From Actinomadura meyerae (GTDB lineage: Bacteria; Actinomycetota; Actinomycetes; Streptosporangiales; Streptosporangiaceae): a stretch of 64,000 bases of DNA. The stretch's first letter is position 1. Every line of letters starts with the position of its first letter. Of the stretch, positions 16,658 to 28,360 are shown in pieces. The translations under genes and the position numbers were made by a program. Location: assembly GCF_900188445.1 (NCBI RefSeq), contig NZ_FZOR01000005.1, positions 62,001 through 126,000 on the forward strand, written 5' to 3'. Under the pieces are notes generated by a model. That model ran no database searches. It saw only the letters and a program-made list of their open reading frames with translations, and was not told where the DNA came from.

Positions 16658-17188
16658 TCAGCCCTCCTTGAGCGCGGCGCGGATCTCCTCCAGGAGGCCC
16701 GGCATCGCCGCCTCGACCTGCCCCAGGACCAGGTCGAACTCCTCGCGCCCGCTGTAGTACGGGTCGGGGACGTCCAGGTCGCCGGCCGCGTCCGGGTCGA
16801 ACTCGCGCAGCAGGCGGATCTTGCCGCGCGCCTCCTCGTCCGGCGCCATCGAGCGCAGCGCCGCCAGGTGCCCGCCGTCCAGCGCCAGGATCAGGTCGTA
16901 CCGGCCGAACCAGGACGGCTCGAACTGCCGCGCGATGTGCGCCGACCGGTAGCCGGCCCGCTCCAGCGCCGCGACCGTCCGCTCGTCGGCGCCGTCGCCC
17001 ACATGCCAGCCGCCGGTACCGGAGCTGTCGACCTCGACGTCCAGGCCCTCCTCCTCGACGTGGTGGCGCAGGACCGCCTCGGCCATCGGGGAGCGGCAGA
17101 TGTTGCCCGTGCAGACGAACGTGACGCGGTACGGCATGGCCCCATCATGCCCGAGGACGGCGTCCTTCAACGAAGACGGCGCCGTCAC
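16658..17188 (-). CDS. Low-molecular-weight protein-tyrosine phosphatase
   Basis: 176 residues from GTG 17188, which overlaps the stop of the upstream gene (GTGA). Family alignment instead favours Met18 (17137), where MPYRVTFVCTGNICRS begins. The P-loop VCTGNICRS holds the nucleophilic Cys and Arg, and the C-terminal DVPDPYYSG supplies the general-acid Asp. It dephosphorylates tyrosine residues or small phosphosugars in the cytoplasm. The next gene follows without a gap, forming a unit FtsX-like, phosphatase, fructosamine-kinase-like. Confidence 0.88.
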   Translation of the reverse strand: MTAPSSLKDAVLGHDGAMPYRVTFVCTGNICRSPMAEAVLRHHVEEEGLDVEVDSSGTGGWHVGDGADERTVAALERAGYRSAHIARQFEPSWFGRYDLILALDGGHLAALRSMAPDEEARGKIRLLREFDPDAAGDLDVPDPYYSGREEFDLVLGQVEAAMPGLLEEIRAALKEG

Positions 17189-17775
17189 GCCTTGCCGAGG
17201 GTGCTGATCACGACGGCGTCCACGCCGGGAGTGCCCTCGAACTGCGACTTCACCGCCTTCGCCACCCCGATGTCGGTGACGTGCACGCGGAAGGAGTCGG
17301 GGATGTCACCCGGGGAGGCGCCGTCCAGGAGGTCCTTGCGGTCGGCGAACGTCTTCTTGAAGTTCTCGTACGCCTGTTCCTTGGACTCGTACTTGACGAT
17401 CATGACGCCGTTCATCTCCCGCAGGCGCTTCCTGACCGCGTCCTTCTGCGCCTGCTCGGCGTCCCGGTGGCCGCAGTCGGGGTTGCTGGAGCTGGCGGCG
17501 CAGAAGAACACCGCCACGTCGCGCTCCTGCGGGTCGGAGGTCGAACCCTTCTCGGAGGCGTCCCGCATCAGGAACCACCCGCCGATGCCCGCGCCAACGG
17601 TCAGGATCAGTGCCGCCGCGGCCGCGGCCACGATGAGGACCGGACGCGCCGGAGCCCTGCCCGGCCGCCCCGGAACCACCGGCGGGACCGGCTGGACCGG
17701 CTGGACCGGCGGTAAGCCCTCCCCGCCCTCGTCGTCGTGCCGTGCGTCAGAGCGGGGCTCTCCGGGGTCGCTCAC
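17185..17775 (-). CDS. Single-pass protein with FtsX extracellular-type domain
   Basis: 196 residues. A Pro/Val-rich cytoplasmic N-terminus (repeated PVQPVPP units) is followed by one membrane helix (PVLIVAAAAAALILTVGAGI, about 45-66) and an extracytoplasmic domain matching the FtsX ectodomain: VAVFFCAASSSNPDCG, then YESKEQAYENFKKTFAD, then PDSFRVHVTD. The permease helices of real FtsX are absent. In cell division the FtsX ectodomain activates peptidoglycan hydrolases such as RipC. A free, membrane-tethered copy could compete with FtsX or tether a hydrolase; this is inference. It is the first gene of a coupled unit with the phosphatase. Confidence 0.72.
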   Translation of the reverse strand: MSDPGEPRSDARHDDEGGEGLPPVQPVQPVPPVVPGRPGRAPARPVLIVAAAAAALILTVGAGIGGWFLMRDASEKGSTSDPQERDVAVFFCAASSSNPDCGHRDAEQAQKDAVRKRLREMNGVMIVKYESKEQAYENFKKTFADRKDLLDGASPGDIPDSFRVHVTDIGVAKAVKSQFEGTPGVDAVVISTLGKA

Positions 17776-17851
17776 CGTTCGTCCTCCCGTGCGGTATGGC
17801 GGCGATTATGGGCGAGTCCATCTATAGGTGATTCCGTCCCTGAACGGAACA

Positions 17852-17879
17852 CGACCCCCGGCCGGGTGGCCGGGGGTCG
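17852..17879. terminator. Hairpin terminator of the subtilase gene
   Basis: A perfect 12-bp stem, CGACCCCCGGCC (17852-17863) with GGCCGGGGGTCG (17868-17879), and a 4-base loop. It lies about 28 bases past the stop of the minus-strand S8 peptidase gene. Confidence 0.65.
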
Positions 17880-17906
17880 CGTCCCGGGGTGGGTCGAGCG
17901 GCGGCG

Positions 17907-19601
17907 TCAGCGGCGGACGGCGTTCAGCGCGTCCACGATGCCGTTGCCGAAGAACCCGTTCTGCTCCTTCGAGCCCTCACAGGTCTGCGTCGAGGTCTGC
18001 TTGCCCGCCGAGGTGTACCAGACGTACTCGACGGTCCGCGGGCTCGGGCATTCCTTGGCGGTCGCCGTGCCGCGCAGCACCTGCTCCACCTTGTTCGGGC
18101 TCAGCGTCAGGCCGCCGTTGCGGTGGTCCCGCTGGCCGTACCGGCTGACGATCAGCGCCGCGACGCCGACGGCGTGCGGCGACGCCATCGAGGTGCCCTG
18201 CAGCGACTGGTAGTAGGCGCAGTCGTCGCCCTTGCAGCTGCGGATGATGTACGGCACCTTCGGCGTGCCGTCCGCGTTCAGCTCGCCGCGCTCCTTCGCG
18301 AGCCGCTCGGGGTACGCGGCCCAGATGCCGGCCTTGTCGTCCGCGCGCTGGTCGGCGGTGTCGACCTTGTCGCCGCCGGGCGCCGCCACCGCGACGTACC
18401 CGTTGCCGAAGCTGCTGTAGTACGACTTGCGGGTGGACGGGCCGGTCGCCGAGATCGGGATGACGTGCTCGCCCTCGGACGGCATCGACACGCAGCTCGC
18501 CGGGACCGTCCGGTCGTGCGGCTCCTCGCCCGGCGTGGACGGGAAGTCGGGGCTGGAGTCGTCGGTGTTCGTCTTCGTGTAGTCGACGAAGTCGTTGCCC
18601 GCCGCCGAGATCAGCGTGACGCCCCGGTCGTGCGCGAAGTTCAGGGCGCGCTGCGCCGCCGTGATGATGGTGCGCTGCTCAAGCTGCTCTTCGGGGCTGT
18701 CGGCCGGGTTGTTGCCGCAGTTCCACAGCCACGGGTCGATGTAGTACGACATGTTGACCACGTCGATGCCGTGCTTGGCCGCGTAGGTGAGGCCGTCGAC
18801 GGTCGGCTGCAGGAAGAAGTACCCGGAGTCCTGGCCGACGCGCAGGTTCACGATCGACACGTTCGGCGCGACGCCCGCGATGCCGAGCCCGTTGCGGGGC
18901 GAGGCGATCGTGGACGCGACGTGCGTGCCGTGGTCGTTGTCGTCCCAGTCGTTGGGGTCGACGCACGACTTGAACTCGCAGGGGCCGTCGACCTCGTTGC
19001 CGTTGGCGTCCGTCGGGATGTCGGTGGTGAAGTTCCGGCTGAGCGCGCGGTTGAAGTTCGGCTTGATGTCGGGGTGGTCGCCGTCCACACCGGTGTCGAG
19101 GACGCCGACCAGCACGCGCTTGTCGCCCGGCTCCTTCTTGTACGAGCCGTCCGCCGTCGCGTGGATCTGCTTCATGTCCCACTGCAGATCGGCGAGGGGC
19201 TCGGTGTCCTTGGACGGGGCGCCGGTCAGCGCGACCCGGCTCTTGGTGCCGGTCAGCCGCTCGACCTTCGGAGCCGCCTTCTTCGCCTTCGGGGCCTGGC
19301 CGATGACGCGGTTGTGCGCGACGCCCTCCACCGCGCGCTGGCGCATCGCCGCGCGGATGAACTCGGGGTTGTCGGAGCGCACCGTCGCGACGCCCACATC
19401 GCGGTTCTCGTGGACGACCTTGCCGCCGGCCGCGCGCACCGCGCGCTGGGCCTGCCCGGGAGAGACGCGTTCCTTGTAGAGGACGACGTACTCCGACACC
19501 TCACCCTTCGCCGGCGCTGGTTTCGGTTCCGCTGACGCTGGGACCGCGAGAGCCGCCATGGTGGCGACGGCGCACGCGGCGGAAATCAAGGCTCGCCGCA
19601 A
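17907..19601 (-). CDS. Secreted S8 subtilisin-family serine protease with I9 propeptide
   Basis: 564 residues from TTG 19601, chosen because AGGAGG lies 6 bases upstream and a signal peptide (about 1-24, ending VPASA) begins there; upstream codons in frame give an unlikely N-terminus. Residues about 37-100 form an inhibitor-I9 propeptide (EYVVLYKERVSPGQAQRAV). The catalytic triad is Asp169 (GVLDTGVDGDHPD), His224 (DHGTHVAS) and Ser471 (GTSMASPHAVG). It should be exported as a zymogen and degrade extracellular protein. It stands alone between holB and the FtsX-like gene, with its own terminator. Confidence 0.9.
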   Translation of the reverse strand: MRRALISAACAVATMAALAVPASAEPKPAPAKGEVSEYVVLYKERVSPGQAQRAVRAAGGKVVHENRDVGVATVRSDNPEFIRAAMRQRAVEGVAHNRVIGQAPKAKKAAPKVERLTGTKSRVALTGAPSKDTEPLADLQWDMKQIHATADGSYKKEPGDKRVLVGVLDTGVDGDHPDIKPNFNRALSRNFTTDIPTDANGNEVDGPCEFKSCVDPNDWDDNDHGTHVASTIASPRNGLGIAGVAPNVSIVNLRVGQDSGYFFLQPTVDGLTYAAKHGIDVVNMSYYIDPWLWNCGNNPADSPEEQLEQRTIITAAQRALNFAHDRGVTLISAAGNDFVDYTKTNTDDSSPDFPSTPGEEPHDRTVPASCVSMPSEGEHVIPISATGPSTRKSYYSSFGNGYVAVAAPGGDKVDTADQRADDKAGIWAAYPERLAKERGELNADGTPKVPYIIRSCKGDDCAYYQSLQGTSMASPHAVGVAALIVSRYGQRDHRNGGLTLSPNKVEQVLRGTATAKECPSPRTVEYVWYTSAGKQTSTQTCEGSKEQNGFFGNGIVDALNAVRR

Positions 19602-19784
19602 AGCTGACCTCCTGGCCGTGGGGGAGCTAGCCCGGATGATTGGGGGGTAAACCAGGCGAAGGTACGTGTGCGGCTGTTGAGAGTTGCGTACGTTTATGTA
19701 ACGAAATGGACTTTTCCTTGTTAGGCACCGCGGGCCCGTCATCAACCGGTGAGCATGCGCGCAGGGCGCATCGGCCGGTGCGCC

Positions 19785-20924
19785 TCAGCCGGTCCGCAGG
19801 GCGAGCGTGAGCGCCTCCACGGCCAGCAGCGGGTTGACGTTCGCCTCCAGCCGCTCCCGGCACGCCATGATCGCGTCGAGCCGCCTCAGCGTGTCCTCGG
19901 GCCGCCCGCGCGCCGCGGCCGTGCGCAGCTCCGGGCCGAGCTCGGTGTTGACCAGCTCGGTGCCCGCCCCGAGCTGGAGCGTCATGACGTCCCGGTAGTA
20001 GGACGCGAGGTCGAGCAGCGTCCGGTCGAGGGCGTCGCGCTCCAGCCGGGTGGCGCGCGACTTCTGCCGGGCCTCCAGCTCCTTCAGCGCGCCGGCCGTC
20101 CCGCGCGGCATCCGGCCCTTCGCGCTCTCCCCGAGGGCCTGCCGCAGCGCGGACGTCTCCGACTCGTTCAGCTCCTCCGTCTGCGCCTTCGCCTCCGCCT
20201 TCGCCGCCGCGACCAGCGACTCCGCCGCCGCCACGGCCGGGCCCACCGACGACAGCCGGCGCGGCACCGCGAGCACCTCGGCCCGCCGCCGCCGCGCCTC
20301 CGGGTCGGTCGCGAGCCGCCGCGCCCGGCTGATGTGCCCCTGCGCGGCCCGCGCCACGACGTCCGCGGTCTCGCGGTCCACGCCGTCGCGCAGGGCGAGG
20401 ACGTCCGCGACGGCGCTGATCGGCGGTGTCCGCAGCGTCACCAGCCGGCACCGCGACCTGATCGTCACCAGCAGGTCGTCCGGGGACGGCGTGCACAGCA
20501 GCCAGACCGTCCGCGCGGGCGGCTCCTCGATCGCCTTCAGCAGCGCGTTCGCCGCCGCCTCCGTCGCCCGGTCGGCGTCCTCGAACAGCACGACCTGCCA
20601 GCGTCCACCGGTCGGGGACGACGACGCCCGCAGCACCAGCGCGCGCGCCTCCTTCACCCCGTACGACAGACCCTGCGGCCGGACGACCTCCACGTCCGCG
20701 TGCGTGCCCTGGAGCACCTGGTGGCAGGACGCGCAGTGCCCGCAGCCGCGGAGCGTCTCCTCGCACTGCAGCGCCGCCGCGAACGCGCGCGCCGCCGCCG
20801 ACCGCCCCGCCCCGGGAGGCCCGGTGAACAGCCACGCGTGCGCCAGGCCGCTCGCGCCCTCCGCGGCCGACGACAGCTGCGCGACGACGGGCTCCTGCCC
20901 GACCAGGTCATCCCACACGCTCAT
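19785..20924 (-). CDS. holB: DNA polymerase III subunit delta'
   Basis: 379 residues. The AAA+ clamp-loader fold shows a P-loop-like GPPGAGRSAAARAFA (about 35-49), the zinc-binding CGHCASCHQV segment of delta'/gamma subunits, and VLFEDADRATEAAANALLKA with the SRC motif in TIRSRCRLVTL. In the P-loop the usual lysine is replaced by arginine (GAGRS), as expected for a subunit that need not hydrolyse ATP. It follows tmk by 27 bases in the topA-tmk-holB cluster, the normal actinobacterial order. It acts in loading the sliding clamp at replication forks. Confidence 0.92.
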   Translation of the reverse strand: MSVWDDLVGQEPVVAQLSSAAEGASGLAHAWLFTGPPGAGRSAAARAFAAALQCEETLRGCGHCASCHQVLQGTHADVEVVRPQGLSYGVKEARALVLRASSSPTGGRWQVVLFEDADRATEAAANALLKAIEEPPARTVWLLCTPSPDDLLVTIRSRCRLVTLRTPPISAVADVLALRDGVDRETADVVARAAQGHISRARRLATDPEARRRRAEVLAVPRRLSSVGPAVAAAESLVAAAKAEAKAQTEELNESETSALRQALGESAKGRMPRGTAGALKELEARQKSRATRLERDALDRTLLDLASYYRDVMTLQLGAGTELVNTELGPELRTAAARGRPEDTLRRLDAIMACRERLEANVNPLLAVEALTLALRTG

Positions 20925-20951
20925 GGGTCAAAGGCTAACCGCCCGCCCGGA

Positions 20952-23021
20952 TCAGAAGTCGCGGATGGCCGGGAAGGTGCTCGTCGCGTCCTCGGTGCCC
21001 GCCGGGACGGGGTCGGGCAGGATCTCCCGGATCCGGTACTGGATCTCCCGGCTCAGCTCGCCCTGCGGGCGGCTCGCGTCCAGGATCAGGTACCGGTCGG
21101 GGTCGGCCTCGGCGAGGGCGCGGAACCCGGCCCGGACGCGCTCGTGAAAGTCCTGCGGCTCGGACTCGATGCGGTCGGCGGGGGCGGGCAGCCGGCGCAG
21201 CCCCGCCTCCGGCGGGATCTCCAGCAGGACGGTCAGGTCCGGGACGAGGCCGCCGGTCGCCCACGCGTTGACGCGCGCGATGTCCTCCACCGCCTGCTGC
21301 CGCCCGAACCCCTGGTAGGCGAGGGACGAGTCGACGTACCGGTCGCTGACGACGATCGCGCCGCGCTCCATCGCCGGCTTGATCACGTTGGCCACGTGGT
21401 CGGCGCGGTCCGCCGCGTACAGCAGCGTCTCGGCGCGGGCCGACAGCCCGGTCGTGTCGCGGTCGAGCAGCATCGCGCGCAGCCGCATGCCGATCTTGGT
21501 GGCGCCGGGCTCGTGCGTGGTGACCACGTCGTAGCCGTGGTCGCGGAGCCAGATCGCGGCGAGCCGCGCCTGGGTGGTCTTGCCGGCGCCCTCGCCGCCC
21601 TCGAACGCGATGAACACGCCGCGCTCGCGGTGCGCGGGCTGCGGCGCGTCCGACGCCTGCTGCTGCGGCGGCGTGTAGATCTCGCCGTGCAGGGCCGCGC
21701 GCAGGTCGGGGACGAGCGGGATGCCGCGCCGGTCGTCCAGCCGCCGGTACGTCGGCAGCGCCGCGACCAGCGCCACGACCGCCGCGATCAGCAGGCCGCC
21801 GCCGGAGCCGGTGAAGTCGTAGACGCCGCCGCCGAACTCGACGCGGTGCGCGCCGAGCGCCCCCGCGATCAGCGGGACCGCGACGAACGCCACCAGCGCG
21901 GCGACGAGCGCGACGGCGCGCAGGTAGGCGGTGGGGCGGGCGTCCTCCGGGGCGTCGGGGTCGGTCACCGCCGCCGCGGCCGTCGACCACGCGGCCCCCG
22001 CGAACACCCCGAGGAACGCCGCCAGGAACACCACGACGACGAGGTTCTGCACGAGCGCGAGCACCACCAGCGTCAGCGCGGCGGCGATCAGCGCGAGGCC
22101 GAGCAGCCGGCGGCGGCTGAACGGCACCAGGACGCGCGGCCCGAGGAACGCCCCGAACCCGAGCCCGAACGCCAGCCCGGCGAGGACGGTGCCGTACCCG
22201 GCGTCCCCGCCGCCGAGCGCGGCCGCGTGGACGCGGGCGACGGCGACGACCGCGCCCGCCGTGAGGGACGCCCCGGCGACCGCGAGCCCGAGCCCGCGCG
22301 CGGCGGCCGTCCCCGGCCCCTGGAACAGCAGCCTCAGCGGCGCCGGGACATGGTGCATCGGCGTCACCGGGACCTCCCGGATCAGCGCGACGGCGGCGGC
22401 CCCCGCCGCGAACACCCCGGCCGTCACGTACAGCGCGAGGTCGGCGCGCGAACCGCGGCCGAGCGTCCCGTCCGCGACGAGCGCGAGGACGGCGAACAGC
22501 ACGGCGGCGACCGGCGCCGGCCCGTAGTTCACGCGGGTCGCGGCGCGGGCGGCGCGGGGCTGCTCCTCGTCCGGCAGCGCGGCCGACAGCGACGCGCGCG
22601 CCGCCGCGACCCACAGCAGGCCGAGGCACGACACGAGGAAGGCCGCGGCGAGCGTCCACGCGAGCATGCCGACGATCGGGACCGTCACGACGACGACGAG
22701 CCGCAGGACGTCCGCGATCAGCAGCATGAGGCGGCGGTCGACGCGCGCGGCGAGCATCCCGCCGAGCGGTGCCAGCAGCACCGCCGGCAGCAGCATCAGC
22801 ACCAGCGTGCCGCCGACCGCCTGCGCCTGGACGGACACGTCGTCGTCGCGGGTCAGCAGCGCGGCCATCGCGGTCAGTGCGGGGACACTGAGCCACTGCG
22901 CGAGGCTGGACAGCGACAGCGCGGTCCGGAGCCGCCGGAACGGCCCGTTCGGCGGAAGCGACGAAACGCCCGGCGGCTGAGACGCGGCGGGGTGCGGCCG
23001 GGGTGCGCCCGTTCTGGTCAT
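20952..23021 (-). CDS. tmk: dTMP kinase with N-terminal MFS-like membrane domain
   Basis: 689 residues from ATG 23021, 29 bases after the topA stop; an upstream in-frame ATG at 23105 would overlap topA. Residues about 30-450 are hydrophobic, with some 12 helices and MFS-like loops (GGMLAARVDRRLMLL). Residues about 466-680 are a complete thymidylate kinase: P-loop GGEGAGKTTQ (about 475-484), ERGAIVVSDRYVDSSLAYQG with the DR(Y) substrate motif, and the lid-containing LLEIPPEAGLRRL segment. The kinase makes dTDP from dTMP. The fusion is known in several actinobacteria; what the membrane part carries is unknown. Confidence 0.9.
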   Translation of the reverse strand: MTRTGAPRPHPAASQPPGVSSLPPNGPFRRLRTALSLSSLAQWLSVPALTAMAALLTRDDDVSVQAQAVGGTLVLMLLPAVLLAPLGGMLAARVDRRLMLLIADVLRLVVVVTVPIVGMLAWTLAAAFLVSCLGLLWVAAARASLSAALPDEEQPRAARAATRVNYGPAPVAAVLFAVLALVADGTLGRGSRADLALYVTAGVFAAGAAAVALIREVPVTPMHHVPAPLRLLFQGPGTAAARGLGLAVAGASLTAGAVVAVARVHAAALGGGDAGYGTVLAGLAFGLGFGAFLGPRVLVPFSRRRLLGLALIAAALTLVVLALVQNLVVVVFLAAFLGVFAGAAWSTAAAAVTDPDAPEDARPTAYLRAVALVAALVAFVAVPLIAGALGAHRVEFGGGVYDFTGSGGGLLIAAVVALVAALPTYRRLDDRRGIPLVPDLRAALHGEIYTPPQQQASDAPQPAHRERGVFIAFEGGEGAGKTTQARLAAIWLRDHGYDVVTTHEPGATKIGMRLRAMLLDRDTTGLSARAETLLYAADRADHVANVIKPAMERGAIVVSDRYVDSSLAYQGFGRQQAVEDIARVNAWATGGLVPDLTVLLEIPPEAGLRRLPAPADRIESEPQDFHERVRAGFRALAEADPDRYLILDASRPQGELSREIQYRIREILPDPVPAGTEDATSTFPAIRDF

Positions 23022-23049
23022 GTCGGTCAGGGTATCGGCGTAGATGTCC

Positions 23050-25746
<2,697 letters not shown>

Positions 25747-25979
25747 AGTCGCTCCAACCTCGCTGTCTCGGTCCTCTAACACAGGCTCTTTCTTACCGGC
25801 TTCGTACAACGTCGCAGGACGCCGCGTTCATGCCCGCGCGCTCCCCGACCATCGTGCCGCCCCCGCGGTGCCGTCAGCCCCGCGCCCCCGACAGGATGAC
25901 ATGCCGTCGGACGCCGCGCGGACCGGGACGGCCACCGCAGGGTGCCGGACGCACGGTAGACCAAGTAATAATGGTCGCA

Positions 25980-26165
25980 ATGGCGGAGTACACCTACCTC
26001 GTCCTCTCACTGCCGCGCGGCACCACGCGGGATACCGCCCGGCAGATCTTGACCGAGCACGCGGAACGCGGCGGCTGGGAAATCGATCGGTTGCGCCTCT
26101 ACCCGGACGGCCGCCGGCGTATTCAACTTCGCCGCAAGGTCATCCGCGCCGTCCGCACCTTCTGA
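25980..26165 (+). CDS. DUF5703 family small protein
   Basis: 61 residues from ATG 25980; an ATG at 25971 would add three. It matches a short actinobacterial family that begins with an aromatic strand (EYTYLVLSLPRGTTR), has a helix (ARQILTEHAERGGWEIDRLR) and ends in basic strands (RRRIQLRRKVIR). The function is unknown; the strongly basic end suggests nucleic-acid or ribosome contact, which is speculation. It is divergent from topA by 233 bases, and its stop codon lies inside the first of three 17-base direct repeats. Confidence 0.75.
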   Translation: MAEYTYLVLSLPRGTTRDTARQILTEHAERGGWEIDRLRLYPDGRRRIQLRRKVIRAVRTF

Positions 26166-26225
26166 GCCCGCACCGTCCGGCTGAGCCCCTGAGCCCGCAC
26201 CGTCCGACTGAGCCCGCACCGTCCG
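26163..26225. repeat. Three direct repeats of a 17-mer
   Basis: TGAGCCCGCACCGTCCG occurs at 26163-26179, 26190-26206 and 26209-26225. The first copy begins at the stop codon of the DUF5703 gene. No protein is encoded across them. They may be simple slippage products. Confidence 0.8.
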
Positions 26226-26280
26226 AACGCCCTCGGCGGAGCGTAGCACTCTGTTGACGGACCGTTGCCCGTAAAGATGG

Positions 26281-26319
26281 CTTCGCCCGCCCCGGACCGC
26301 GCCTCCGGGACGGGCGAAG
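26281..26319. terminator. Hairpin terminator of the chaplin gene
   Basis: A 16-bp stem with one mismatch, CTTCGCCCGCCCCGGA (26281-26296) with TCCGGGACGGGCGAAG (26304-26319), and a 7-base loop. It starts about 16 bases past the stop of the minus-strand chaplin gene and also faces the end of the DUF5703 gene. Confidence 0.6.
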
Positions 26320-26334
26320 ATCACTGCGCGCCGG

Positions 26335-28215
26335 TCAGCGGCGCCCGCCCGGCAGCATCCGGCGGGCCAGCGCCAGCACCCCGGCCACGGCGCCCAGCAC
26401 CGCGCTCGCGCCGAGCGCCCACAGCGACCCGGCACCGTCCTCGAGGATCGGCCCGTCCGCCGCGACGCTCCGCACCGGCCCGAGCTCACCGGTAGCGGCG
26501 TCGACGGCCTTCGGCAGCCCGTTCACGGCGTTCACGGCGCCCGGCAGGCCGTTGCCGGTGCTCGACAGGGCCTGCGTGTCGAGGGCGGAGATCGCCACCG
26601 GCGCCTTCTGGCCCTGGAGCAGCCCGCCCGGGAGCCCGGCCCCCGGAGCCGCGCCCGCCCGCTGCGGGGCGGCGGCGGCCTGGCCGACGGGCAGGCTCAG
26701 CGGGTTGACCTTCACGATGCCGTTCACCACGGCCAGCGGGTTGTTGCCGAGGACGAAGTCGATCAGCCCCGGCTTCGCGGCCGCCGCGCGCGAGCCCGCC
26801 GGCTCGACCGTCGCGGACTTGACCGTCTTGGACAGGTCCATGCTGGTCAAGCTGCCGGCTAGCCCGGGCAGTCCGAGCGTCCCGACCGGAGCCTCCAGGG
26901 GCGGGAGGCCGTCCACGATGGGCGCGACGCCCTGCGTCCGGTACCCGGTGGCCCCCGGCAGCGCCGGCGCCTGGACGAGGTCGTTCACTCCGGGCAGCCC
27001 GTTCACGACCGGGACCACGTCCGTGAGGCCCGGCGCCCCCGCGCGGCTGTCCGACGTGGGGAGGGTCGCCTGCCCCGGCAGGTCGGTCAGGGCGGGCAGG
27101 CCGCTCGCGACGTCGGAGAGGCCGGTCTGGGGCAGCGGGACGGGCGTCCGCGGGGCCGACGGGTACCCGCCGTAGCCGCCGTAGCCCGGGTCCCCGGGGT
27201 ACCCCGGGATGTCGGGGAGGCCGGGGGTGTCGGGGATGTCGGGGAGGCTCGGGGTGCCCGGGTAGCCGGGGGTGTCGGGGTATCCCGGCGTGTGCGGGTA
27301 GTTCGGCGTGTCCGGGTAGTCGGGGTAGTTCGGGTATCCGCCGTGGCCGCCCTGGCACTCGGCGGAGGAGAGGCCGACGATCGCGGCGGCGTTGCCGCAC
27401 ACGTCCGCGGGGATCTCCGTCGGGGCCTGCGCCTGGTTCCCGGCGAGGACGCCGCCGACTCCGGAGGTGTGCTGGTGGCCGCCGGGCCTGCCGGTCACGT
27501 GCGCGCCGCCCTCGCAGCCCGCCACGGCGTGCCCGACCACGGCCGCGGTGTTGCCGCAGACGTCCACGGGCGCGCTGATCGGGATGTCGCCCTGGTTCCC
27601 GCTGCCGACGCCGAAGACGCCGGACGTCTTCTGCCCGCCGCCCGCGTGTCCGCCGCCCTTGACGTGCGCGCCGCCCTCGCAGCCCGCCACCGCGTGGCCG
27701 ACCACCGCGACGGCGTTGCCGCACACGTTGACCGGGGCCGAGATCGGCGCGTCCAGCTGGTTGCCTCCGAGGACGCTGCCCGACCCGTTCGTGACCTGGC
27801 CCCCGCGGCCTCCGCCGCCGGCGACCTTGGCGCCGCCCTCGCATCCGGCGTCCGCCTTGCCGATGACGGCGACGCTGTTGCCGCAGACGTTCACCGGCGC
27901 CGAGATGGGGGCGTTGAGCTGGTTGCCGGACGCGACGGCGTGCGCGCCGGACGTCCGCTGGCCGCCCGCGTGCCGCTTGTCGACCTTGGCGCCGCCGTGG
28001 GAAGTGGCGTGGCCGATGCCGAGCACGGCGACGCCGTTGCCGCTGACGTCGACCGGCACGGAGACCGGCGCCTCGATCTGGTTGCCGCTGAGGACCCCGC
28101 CGTCGCCGCTCGTGACGTCGGCGAAAGCGTTGGCCGGGAGGACGGTGACGCCGAGAGCGACAAAGCCCGCGGCGAGCACAGCGGCACGCGAAGTGCCTTT
28201 TGCCCGCGTTCGCAT
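26335..28215 (-). CDS. Large chaplin-family protein with five chaplin domains and a C-terminal membrane anchor
   Basis: 626 residues from ATG 28215 (ACGGAGC upstream). Signal peptide about 1-32. Five chaplin domains follow (about 37-75, 89-127, 144-182, 199-237, 251-290), each with the core GNQ-x-xAP-x-x-xPV/A-V-x-GN. Domains 2-5 have the paired Cys of long chaplins; domain 1 has none. A Tyr/Pro-rich run (294-352, units such as YPDTP and GYPG) and a Pro/Leu-rich region lead to a C-terminal helix (about 598-620) ending RRMLPGGRR; no LAXTG sorting motif is seen. Chaplins coat aerial hyphae with hydrophobic amyloid. Streptomyces long chaplins have two domains, so five is unusual. Confidence 0.88.
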   Translation of the reverse strand: MRTRAKGTSRAAVLAAGFVALGVTVLPANAFADVTSGDGGVLSGNQIEAPVSVPVDVSGNGVAVLGIGHATSHGGAKVDKRHAGGQRTSGAHAVASGNQLNAPISAPVNVCGNSVAVIGKADAGCEGGAKVAGGGGRGGQVTNGSGSVLGGNQLDAPISAPVNVCGNAVAVVGHAVAGCEGGAHVKGGGHAGGGQKTSGVFGVGSGNQGDIPISAPVDVCGNTAAVVGHAVAGCEGGAHVTGRPGGHQHTSGVGGVLAGNQAQAPTEIPADVCGNAAAIVGLSSAECQGGHGGYPNYPDYPDTPNYPHTPGYPDTPGYPGTPSLPDIPDTPGLPDIPGYPGDPGYGGYGGYPSAPRTPVPLPQTGLSDVASGLPALTDLPGQATLPTSDSRAGAPGLTDVVPVVNGLPGVNDLVQAPALPGATGYRTQGVAPIVDGLPPLEAPVGTLGLPGLAGSLTSMDLSKTVKSATVEPAGSRAAAAKPGLIDFVLGNNPLAVVNGIVKVNPLSLPVGQAAAAPQRAGAAPGAGLPGGLLQGQKAPVAISALDTQALSSTGNGLPGAVNAVNGLPKAVDAATGELGPVRSVAADGPILEDGAGSLWALGASAVLGAVAGVLALARRMLPGGRR

Positions 28216-28360
28216 GATGCTCCGTTCAGGGAGAGATGTATGGAGACGCACGTGTCCCGTGGGTCTCGTGGGGGATGACATGCCGCGCCGGGGCACGGCG
28301 AGTGACCGGATCGGCGCGCCCGAGCCGCACGGGCACGCGTCCGGAGCCTGTGAGCGGGAG

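Noticed and set aside
26555..28215. Possible CRISPR or tandem-repeat array in the chaplin region
   Set aside because: The repetition is in the protein (chaplin domains and Tyr/Pro units); DNA repeats are irregular and have no unique spacers.
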